Made by a program: the position numbers and the translations under genes | Notes under the pieces: generated by a model | Seen by the model: the letters and a program-made list of their open reading frames with translations, nothing else | Told to the model about the DNA's origin: nothing | Databases searched by the model: none | Origin: Polynucleobacter sp. 73C-SIWE | GTDB lineage: Bacteria; Pseudomonadota; Gammaproteobacteria; Burkholderiales; Burkholderiaceae | Direction of reading: 5' to 3' | Assembly: GCF_018882465.1 (NCBI RefSeq) | Contig: NZ_JACVOK010000001.1 | Location: forward strand, 124,001-188,000 | Length of the DNA: 64,000 bases | Shown here: positions 57,629-64,000 of the stretch, piece by piece | Layout of the letters: each line of letters opens with the position of its first letter | How positions within the stretch are numbered: position 1 is the first letter of the stretch

Positions 57629-58756
57629 ATGGTTGAAAAATCAATCCCAAAGGTAATCCCAATTCGCATCGACGAAGGCAGAGGCCTTACGCCGTCTATT
57701 GGCGCGCAACTCCATACCCCTCACGGCAACACCCAAGATCGGCGCGGTCGCATCTTACGCGACCTACGTATTTCAGTAACTGATCGTTGTAACTTCCGCT
57801 GCACCTATTGCATGCCTAAAGAAGTCTTTGATCAGAATTACCCTTACCTCTCGCACAAAGAACTTCTGAGTTTTGAAGAAATCACTCGCCTCACTTCAAT
57901 CTTCTCTAGCTTAGGTGTTGAGAAGATTCGCCTAACTGGTGGCGAGCCACTACTTCGCAAGAATTTAGAAGTGCTCATCGACATGTTGGCCCAAGTACGC
58001 ACGCCCGAAGGCAAGCCGCTTGATCTCACCTTAACAACCAATGGCAGCATTCTGCGTAAGAAAGCTGCTGCCTTAAAAGCTGCTGGCCTACAAAGACTCA
58101 CTGTGAGCTTGGATGGTTTAGATGATGTCATCTTCAAAAAAATGAATGATGTTGACTTTCCAGTCGCTGATGTTTTGGATGGCATTGCCGCCGCTCAAGA
58201 AGTTGGCTTTGCAAATATCAAAGTGAATATGGTGGTTAAAAAAGGTACGAACGATCACGAAATCGTCTCGATGGCAAAACACTTCAAAGGCAGTGGCATC
58301 ATCCTGCGCTTTATTGAGTTTATGGACGTGGGCAGCTCCAATGGCTGGAATATGGCAGAGGTACTGCCGTCCAAAGAAGTGATTGCCAGAATCAATGCAG
58401 TCTTTCCGCTGGAGGCAGCTGAAGCAAACTACTCAGGCGAGGTTGCACAGCGCTGGCACTATCAGGATGGTTCAGGTGAAGTGGGCGTGATCTCCAGTGT
58501 GACGCAAACTTTCTGCCATGAATGTACGCGTGCCCGCATTTCTACTGATGGCCAGATGTACCTTTGCCTCTTTGCAAATGAAGGCTTTGATTTCAAAACT
58601 TTATTACGCTCAGGTAAAAGTGATTTAGAGATTGCCAATGCCATCATGAATACCTGGGCAGCACGTGATGATCATTACTCTGAAATCCGTGGCTCGAATA
58701 CTGCAAACCAATCGACTGGTTCTCGTAAAGTCGAAATGTCTTATATCGGCGGCTAA
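57629..58756 (+). CDS. moaA: GTP 3',8-cyclase
   Basis: Radical SAM enzyme for the first step of molybdenum cofactor synthesis. The 375 residues have the N-terminal cluster CNFRCTYC, the C-terminal cluster cysteines in [12 protein letters not shown] and one more in [10 protein letters not shown], and the essential terminal Gly-Gly in YIGG. ATG 57629 is chosen: the frame opens at 57587 but the extra residues are not family-like. It overlaps mobA by one base. Confidence 0.95.
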   Translation: MVEKSIPKVIPIRIDEGRGLTPSIGAQLHTPHGNTQDRRGRILRDLRISVTDRCNFRCTYCMPKEVFDQNYPYLSHKELLSFEEITRLTSIFSSLGVEKIRLTGGEPLLRKNLEVLIDMLAQVRTPEGKPLDLTLTTNGSILRKKAAALKAAGLQRLTVSLDGLDDVIFKKMNDVDFPVADVLDGIAAAQEVGFANIKVNMVVKKGTNDHEIVSMAKHFKGSGIILRFIEFMDVGSSNGWNMAEVLPSKEVIARINAVFPLEAAEANYSGEVAQRWHYQDGSGEVGVISSVTQTFCHECTRARISTDGQMYLCLFANEGFDFKTLLRSGKSDLEIANAIMNTWAARDDHYSEIRGSNTANQSTGSRKVEMSYIGG

Positions 58757-59361
58757 TGATTTCTTCCGATCAAATTACCGGTCTGATCCTAGCTGGTGGG
58801 CGTGCCCAACGCATGGGTGGCATTGATAAAGGATTAATTCCGTTCCTCGGTAAACCTCTAATTGAATCAGCGATTACAAGGCTCAAGCACCAAGTGGGTC
58901 TTATTCTGATTAATGCTAATCGCAATATTACGAAATACGCCATTCATGGCCATCCCGTCATCATGGACGAGACTCCGGATTTTTCAGGGCCATTAGCCGG
59001 CTTCTCTGCAGGCCTCAAGGCTTGTAATACGCCATATATGCTGACTACGCCTTGCGATTCGCCATTGCTACCCAAGGATTTGGGTAGCAGACTAGCCGCA
59101 GAAATGGTCCATGGTGACTTTGAATTGGTATATGCCTCAAGCAAAGAGGCTGATGGCAGGGTATGGGCACAGCCTGTTTTTTGTTTAATGCGTACCAATC
59201 TAAACAAATCATTAGAAACTTTTTTACAAAAAGGCGATCTCAAGATTGATCGTTGGTTTAAAGAATTAAAGAGTAGCACTGTGGTGTTTGATGACACGCA
59301 AGCATTTGCTAACGTCAATACTCCAGAAGAATTAAAAGCATTAGAAGAGGCCTTTGTATGA
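58756..59361 (+). CDS. mobA: Molybdenum cofactor guanylyltransferase
   Basis: Attaches GMP to Mo-molybdopterin to make the bis-MGD form used by DMSO reductase-family enzymes. The 201 residues start ITGLILAGGRAQRMGGIDKGLIPF, the nucleotide-binding loop, and have VIMDETPDFSGPLAGFSAGL and TTPCDSPLLP with the metal Asp. It overlaps moaA by one base and moeA by four, so the three are translationally coupled. Confidence 0.95.
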   Translation: MISSDQITGLILAGGRAQRMGGIDKGLIPFLGKPLIESAITRLKHQVGLILINANRNITKYAIHGHPVIMDETPDFSGPLAGFSAGLKACNTPYMLTTPCDSPLLPKDLGSRLAAEMVHGDFELVYASSKEADGRVWAQPVFCLMRTNLNKSLETFLQKGDLKIDRWFKELKSSTVVFDDTQAFANVNTPEELKALEEAFV

Positions 59362-60674
59362 AGTACTCACCTAATAATCCCATTCTTCTCACTTCATCGC
59401 TGCATGTGGATGAAGCCCGTAAAGCCATTGCGCAATTGGTTAATGAGCTCATTGCAGAATCTAATGCAATTGGTGATGCGAGTGATACTGAAATCGTTTC
59501 TTTAGACCAAGCAATCAACCGCATCCTTGCTGAAGATTTACTCTCACCAATTGATGTTCCTGCGGCTGACAACTCAGCGATGGATGGTTATGCCTTTGAT
59601 GGCAAGTGCTTAGGCACGCAGAGTGCTACCGTCTCCCTAAAAATGATCGGTACCGCCTTTGCAGGCAAGCCTTATGAAGGCAAGATCAATCCTGGTGAAT
59701 GCCTCAAAATTATGACTGGCGCTGTCATGCCAGCTGGTTGTGACACCGTCATTCCACAAGAGTTCACTAGCGATCAAACTGATACACATATTGAGTTTCC
59801 TCAAAATCAATTGAAGCCCGGCGAGAATCGTCGCTTACGTGGCGAAGATCTACAACAAGGCAAACCTGCGATTCGCGCAGGTCGTTTATTGCGCCCTTCA
59901 GATTTAGGCTTGGCAGCATCCCTCGGCATAGCCTCTCTTAAAGTGAAGCGCAAACTCAAGGTAGCCATTCTGTCTTCGGGAGATGAGTTGCGATCCTTAG
60001 GTCAAACCTTAGATGCTGGCAGTATTTATGACAGCAATCGGCATAGTCTTACCGGCTTACTGAATCGCCTCAATCTTGAAATCATTGACTGTGGGATTGT
60101 GCGCGACGACCCAACATCCCTTAAAAATGCATTTATCGATGCCGCCACCAAAGCGGATGTCTTAATCTCCTCCGGTGGAGTCTCTGTTGGTGAAGCTGAC
60201 TTCACTAAACAAATCATGCAAGAGCTGGGAGACGTCGGTTTTTGGAAGATTGCGATGCGTCCTGGTCGCCCAATGGCTTTTGGAGTTTTCAAGCCTATCG
60301 CCGGGAAGTCGCCCGCACGCAAAACATTGTTCTTTGGATTGCCTGGCAATCCAGTAGCAGTCATGGTGACCTTTTATCAGTTTGTTCGAAGTGCGCTCTT
60401 GCAACTCAATGGCGCCAATCAGACTGAGCCACCAATCATCCAAGCAATCTCTGAGGCACCAATTCGCAAGAAACCAGGTCGTACAGAGTTTCAGCGCGCT
60501 ATCTTGGGACGCAATACTGATGGCCGCCCAACCGTCAGACTCACAGGCAGCCAAGGTGCGGGGATTTTACGCTCCATGAGTGAGGCAAATTGCTTTGTCA
60601 TTCTTGCTCACGACCAAGGAAATATTGTTGCTGGGGACTGGGTAGATGTAGCGCTTTTTGATGGACTGCTTTAA
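59358..60674 (+). CDS. moeA: Molybdopterin molybdotransferase MoeA, copy 2
   Basis: The second MoeA in the window, 438 residues. Motifs are DVPAADNSAMDGYAFDG, IMTGAVMPAGCDTVIPQE, SSGGVSVGEADFTKQ and FGLPGNPVAVMV. It is slightly longer than copy 1 (413) owing to an N-terminal extension of about 20 residues. Placed in the moaA-mobA-moeA unit, it may act with MobA; a role split between the two copies is inferred. Confidence 0.94.
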   Translation: MKYSPNNPILLTSSLHVDEARKAIAQLVNELIAESNAIGDASDTEIVSLDQAINRILAEDLLSPIDVPAADNSAMDGYAFDGKCLGTQSATVSLKMIGTAFAGKPYEGKINPGECLKIMTGAVMPAGCDTVIPQEFTSDQTDTHIEFPQNQLKPGENRRLRGEDLQQGKPAIRAGRLLRPSDLGLAASLGIASLKVKRKLKVAILSSGDELRSLGQTLDAGSIYDSNRHSLTGLLNRLNLEIIDCGIVRDDPTSLKNAFIDAATKADVLISSGGVSVGEADFTKQIMQELGDVGFWKIAMRPGRPMAFGVFKPIAGKSPARKTLFFGLPGNPVAVMVTFYQFVRSALLQLNGANQTEPPIIQAISEAPIRKKPGRTEFQRAILGRNTDGRPTVRLTGSQGAGILRSMSEANCFVILAHDQGNIVAGDWVDVALFDGLL

Positions 60675-60686
60675 GATTGCGTCATC

Positions 60687-60980
60687 ATGAAACTTAGCAA
60701 AAAAGAACTCGTCTTTCTCGACCCAACGCACACTGCCAAAACGCTTGTTTTGGTTTACCTTTGCTTCTCCGTTCCAATCGTTTTATTGGCCCTATTTGTC
60801 GCCTTCATTCGTGATGGTGCCATTCCAGGATTTACGGTGTTATCCGCACTCATTCTGAATGCCTTATTAGGCTTTGGCTTATTGTGGATTGCATGTAAGG
60901 TTTATAACTGGGTAGCCGAAAAATTTGGTGGTATCGAATTAGCGCTGCGCGACTTACCAGAAGAGATTGAAGCTGAGTAA
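60687..60980 (+). CDS. Small membrane protein, function unknown
   Basis: A 97-residue protein with two clear hydrophobic segments (about 18-40 and 48-70), a basic N-terminus and an acidic C-terminus ending EEIEAE. It follows moeA by 12 bases and precedes a terminator, so it is probably co-transcribed with the Moco genes. I do not recognise a family. Confidence 0.7.
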   Translation: MKLSKKELVFLDPTHTAKTLVLVYLCFSVPIVLLALFVAFIRDGAIPGFTVLSALILNALLGFGLLWIACKVYNWVAEKFGGIELALRDLPEEIEAE

Positions 60981-61008
60981 TTTAAAACTTCAGTAACTAC
61001 AAAGTAAT

Positions 61009-61036
61009 AAAGCCGAGCAATGCTCGGCTTTATTTT
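61009..61036. terminator. Bidirectional terminator
   Basis: AAAGCCGAG (61009-61017) and CTCGGCTTT (61023-61031) with a short loop, followed by ATTTTT on the plus strand and a T/A-rich stretch on the minus. It separates the moaA operon from the convergent dehydrogenase gene. Confidence 0.85.
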
Positions 61037-61068
61037 TACGACCTTATAAATTTAAGCGTGATTATTTT

Positions 61069-62055
61069 CTAGCCCTTAAATACTTCTTTGTTAATCAGGC
61101 TTGGAGGTTGCTTGTCAGCGATTGCGGCACGCAAATTCTCCACCGCTAAATCGATCATCGCGCGACGCGTCTTTTCAGTAGCGCTAGCAATATGCGGAGC
61201 TAAGACAACATTACTCAACTTCAATAACTCTGGATGAACCTTAGGCTCACCTTCAAAGACATCTAAGCCAGCAGCAAAAATCTTTTTCTCTTTGAGTGCT
61301 TGCGCTAATGCCGCATCATCCACAATGCCACCCCGCGCAATATTCACCAGGGTTGCAGTGGGTTTCATGAGGGCAATTTCTTTTGCGCCAATGGTGTGAT
61401 GATTCTCAGCCGTGTATGGCAATACTAGGATGACGTGATCAGCAGTGCGCAGTAATTCTTCTTTAGATACATAAGTTGCACCGCAGGCCTTTTCATCAGC
61501 CTCAGGCAAGCGACTGCGATTGTGATAAATCACCTTCATTCCAAAACCCAAGGCACGCTTTGCAATGCCTTGACCAATGCGACCCATGCCAATAATGCCC
61601 AGCGTGCTGTGGTGTAAATCCATACCGAGAGGATTCGTCACGATAGACCATTTATCCCACTTGCCATCCCTAATCCAGCGCTCAGACTCGGTTACGCGCC
61701 GTGCTGTAGCCATCAATAAGGCAAAACCAAAATCAGCTGTGGAATCCGTTAATACATCCGGAGTATTGGTAGCCATGACACCAGCCGCGGTAATTGCGGG
61801 CACGTCGAAATTGTTATAACCAACTGAAATATTGGCTACGATCTTGAGATTTTTGGCGTTGGCTAATGCTGCTGCGTCAATGCGCTCACTACCCGTTACC
61901 AATGCACCGTCTACGTTTGCCAGTTCTTTTTGTAACTCTTCTGGCGTAAACACTTGATCGGCCTGGTTAGAACGAACGTCAAAAGACCCTTCTAACTTAG
62001 CGAGTAAATCTGGAAATATTGCTCTTGCCACTAAAACTTTTGCTTTGTTGCTCAT
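61069..62055 (-). CDS. D-2-hydroxyacid dehydrogenase (glyoxylate/hydroxypyruvate reductase type)
   Basis: An NAD(P)H-dependent D-2-hydroxyacid dehydrogenase of 328 residues. It has the Rossmann motif GIIGMGRIGQGIAKRA, the catalytic Arg in VNIARGGIVDD, Glu in LDVFEGEP and His in LAPHIASAT. The overall pattern resembles GhrB/GyaR, which reduce glyoxylate and hydroxypyruvate; the true substrate is inferred. The start at 62055 has AAGGAC upstream; the frame is open to 62154, but that part is not family-like. Confidence 0.9.
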   Translation of the reverse strand: MSNKAKVLVARAIFPDLLAKLEGSFDVRSNQADQVFTPEELQKELANVDGALVTGSERIDAAALANAKNLKIVANISVGYNNFDVPAITAAGVMATNTPDVLTDSTADFGFALLMATARRVTESERWIRDGKWDKWSIVTNPLGMDLHHSTLGIIGMGRIGQGIAKRALGFGMKVIYHNRSRLPEADEKACGATYVSKEELLRTADHVILVLPYTAENHHTIGAKEIALMKPTATLVNIARGGIVDDAALAQALKEKKIFAAGLDVFEGEPKVHPELLKLSNVVLAPHIASATEKTRRAMIDLAVENLRAAIADKQPPSLINKEVFKG

Positions 62056-62276
62056 CTGCGTCCTTGTATTGATTTGCTCAGCGGTTCGCCGATGCTCCCG
62101 TATATTAAATTGATCTTGAAAAAAATGATGGTGACATTTTGATGCACTGCACAATAAAAAGACTACCTTAGCAAGGGGAAACCCTCAACCCTATTTAACT
62201 CGTTTTAGAATATTCTCTTTGTAGGATTTGTTTCATCCAGTAGTTAATTTTATAAAAATGACCCTAGGAGATTTTG

Positions 62277-63392
62277 ATGTCAGATACGAATAAGACTAGT
62301 CCACGCCGTAAGTTTCTAAAGAACGCTGCCGTTGGTAGCGCCGGCGCAGCTGCAATGGGCTTCCCAATGATTTCTAGCGCGCAAACTATTAACTTGCGCT
62401 TCCAATCAACATGGCCAGCTAAAGATATTTTCCATGAGTACGCTAATGACTACGCAACTAAAGTAAATGCGATGTCAGGTGGTCGTCTGAAAATTGAAGT
62501 GCTGCCTGCTGGTTCAGTAGTCAAAGCTTTTGATATGTTGGATGCAGTTTCTAGCGGTACATTGGACGGCGGTCATGGCGTTTTGGCATATTGGTATGGC
62601 AAAAGCCCTGCACTAGCACTCTGGGGATCTGGTCCTGCTTTCGGTATGGACGCTAACACTCTCCTGTCATGGAACCAATACGGTGGTGGCCAGCAGTTGC
62701 TTAATGAAATCTACAACGACCTCAAACTCGACGTAGTCTCATTCCCTTATGGCCCAATGCCTACACAGCCATTAGGTTGGTTTAAAAAGCCAATCGCTAA
62801 GGCTGATGACTTGAAAGGTTTAAAGTATCGTACTGTTGGTCTCTCTATTGAGATCTTCACAGATATGGGCGCATCAGTACAAGCCTTGCCTGGTGGCGAG
62901 ATCATCCCAGCAATGGACCGTGGTGTTCTAGATGCTGCTGAGTTCAATAACGCAACTTCAGACCGTATCTTGGGCTTCCCAGACGTTTCTAAAGTCAACA
63001 TGCTCCAGAGCTTCCACCAGTCTTCAGAGCAATTTGAAATTATCTTCAACAAGAAGAAATTTAACTCCTTGCCAGCTGACCTCCAGGCTATCCTGAAATA
63101 CGGTACTGAAGCAGCTTCTGCAGATATGTCTTGGAAGGCGATTGATCGCTACTCCAAAGACTTCGCTGAACTCCAAACTAAGGACAAGGTTAAGTTCTAC
63201 GCTACACCGAAGTCCATTTTGGTAGCCCAGTTGAATGCTTGGGACAAGATTATTGCCAAAAAGGCCTCTGAACTCCCAATGTTCAAGAAAGTCCTGGATT
63301 CCCAGAAAGCCTTCGCTCAGCGCGCAGTTCGCTGGGATTTGCTAGTTAACGTTGATATGAAGATCGCTTACGACCATTACTTCAAAGGCTAA
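62277..63392 (+). CDS. TRAP transporter substrate-binding protein (DctP/DctP-like)
   Basis: A periplasmic solute receptor for a tripartite ATP-independent transporter. The 371 residues start with a twin-arginine signal (SPRRKFLKNAAVG, then a hydrophobic stretch ending ISSAQ). They continue with LRFQSTWPAKDIFHEYANDY and the conserved Arg-containing LKYRTVGLSIEIFTDMGA that contacts the ligand carboxylate. Ligand unknown, probably a monocarboxylic/keto acid. AGGAG lies upstream of the ATG. The 220 bases before it hold no other support-worthy feature. Confidence 0.92.
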   Translation: MSDTNKTSPRRKFLKNAAVGSAGAAAMGFPMISSAQTINLRFQSTWPAKDIFHEYANDYATKVNAMSGGRLKIEVLPAGSVVKAFDMLDAVSSGTLDGGHGVLAYWYGKSPALALWGSGPAFGMDANTLLSWNQYGGGQQLLNEIYNDLKLDVVSFPYGPMPTQPLGWFKKPIAKADDLKGLKYRTVGLSIEIFTDMGASVQALPGGEIIPAMDRGVLDAAEFNNATSDRILGFPDVSKVNMLQSFHQSSEQFEIIFNKKKFNSLPADLQAILKYGTEAASADMSWKAIDRYSKDFAELQTKDKVKFYATPKSILVAQLNAWDKIIAKKASELPMFKKVLDSQKAFAQRAVRWDLLVNVDMKIAYDHYFKG

Positions 63393-63425
63393 AATGCTTT
63401 TATAATACCGGCAGTATGCATCTTG

Positions 63426-63455
63426 ACCGGACGGCATCCCCGTCCGGTTTTTTTT
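63426..63455 (+). terminator. Terminator between TRAP receptor and permease genes
   Basis: ACCGGACGG (63426-63434) and CCGTCCGGT (63440-63448) with loop CATCC, then eight T in all. A strong intrinsic terminator inside the transporter cluster. Confidence 0.92.
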
Positions 63456-63507
63456 ATATTTCCCCAAGTGAAATAGATAGTTAGAAAGTTGTTTTAGGAG
63501 ATTAGTT

Positions 63508-64000
63508 ATGGATAAATTCATGCTAAGAGTAGACGAGATCAGCACCTTTGTAGGTAAGGCTGCTGCTTGGCTTGTCGTGCTACTAATGCTGATGGTCTTT
63601 ACAGACGTCGTGCGGCGCTATGCGTTTAATTCCCCATCTGCATGGATTGGTGAATTATCAGTAATGGCATACGGCACGCTATTTATGATGTGCGGTGCTT
63701 ATACCCTTGCACAAAATGGCCATGTTCGCGGCGACTTCTTATACGGTTCAATGAAACCACGCACGCAGGCAACCTTAGATCTGATTTTGTACATCACCTT
63801 CTTCCTTCCAGGAATCACCGCTTTGGTTTATGCCGGTTACACCTATGCCGCAGAATCGTGGCGTATCGGTGAGCACACCACTCAGATTGCAAACGGTCCT
63901 CCGCTCTATCCGTTCAAAACAATTATTCCAGTTGCTGGAGCCTTTGTACTTTTACAAGGGATTGTTGAAATCATGCGTTGCGTTATTTGCCTTAAGACTG
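63508..64000 (+). CDS. TRAP transporter small permease DctQ-type (truncated by window edge)
   Basis: The first 164 codons of the four-helix small membrane subunit. The protein starts MDKFMLRVDEISTFVGKAAAW, with the DctQ motif FTDVVRRYAFNSPSAWIGEL and GAYTLAQNGHVRGDFLY visible. AGGAG lies upstream of the ATG. The large permease DctM presumably follows outside the window. Confidence 0.93.
   Translation, partial: MDKFMLRVDEISTFVGKAAAWLVVLLMLMVFTDVVRRYAFNSPSAWIGELSVMAYGTLFMMCGAYTLAQNGHVRGDFLYGSMKPRTQATLDLILYITFFLPGITALVYAGYTYAAESWRIGEHTTQIANGPPLYPFKTIIPVAGAFVLLQGIVEIMRCVICLKT

Overview
The window looks like a chromosomal segment of a streamlined freshwater betaproteobacterium, most likely Polynucleobacter (Burkholderiales). 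The clues are moderate GC, very short intergenic gaps, betaproteobacterial gene orders (rpsF-priB-rpsR-rplI-dnaB; maf/yceD-rpmF-plsX-fabHDG-acpP-fabF-mucD-lepA-lepB-rnc-era-recO-pdxJ-acpS-nagZ; earP-efp) and an ArnA split into two genes. The genus assignment is an inference from gene content and style; no database search was possible. Almost every gene is housekeeping. I see no prophage, insertion sequence, CRISPR array or rRNA operon.

Layout. 0-6 kb: a truncated HIT hydrolase, isocitrate lyase, an Fsr-like MFS exporter and ClpB with a clear sigma-32 promoter. 6-12 kb: molybdenum-cofactor genes moaE-moaD-moeA, then threonine-branch genes thrC-hom and an AlaA-like aminotransferase, all on the minus strand. 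12.2-19.9 kb: a plus-strand operon for lipid A modification with L-Ara4N (arnT-arnB-arnC-arnA formyltransferase-arnA decarboxylase-arnD), headed by a small Mth938-family gene and ending in bcp. 19.9-22.7 kb: a structured leader with terminators, a PIN-PhoH ATPase, an NlpC/P60 lipoprotein whose signal-peptide codons contain a terminator, and a two-repeat PsiF-like periplasmic protein.

22.7-26.8 kb: replication/ribosomal operon in which dnaB is interrupted by a 352-residue intein. 26.9-35 kb: asparaginase, an apparently leaderless SOS-controlled lexA, a lipoprotein, tRNA-Cys and tRNA-Gly, pgsA, uvrC, the EF-P rhamnosylation pair earP-efp and a GNAT protein. 35-50 kb: a long minus-strand run covering fatty-acid synthesis, cell-envelope and RNA processing functions. 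50-54.5 kb: maf, a tetrapyrrole-methylase-fold protein, sppA, a HAD phosphatase and an RluC-type pseudouridine synthase. 54.5-64 kb: rne with a long leader, a second Moco cluster moaA-mobA-moeA, a hydroxyacid dehydrogenase and a TRAP transporter that runs off the end.

The most interesting element is the DnaB intein. It starts with Ala, carries the Trp/Cys/Thr signature of class 3 inteins and contains a LAGLIDADG endonuclease, so the essential replicative helicase depends on protein splicing through a branched intermediate. Other points worth a look are the leader between bcp and phoH, the terminator hidden in a signal-peptide coding sequence, the leaderless lexA, the overlapping divergent start codons of uvrC and earP, and the absence of rpoE-rseAB next to mucD.
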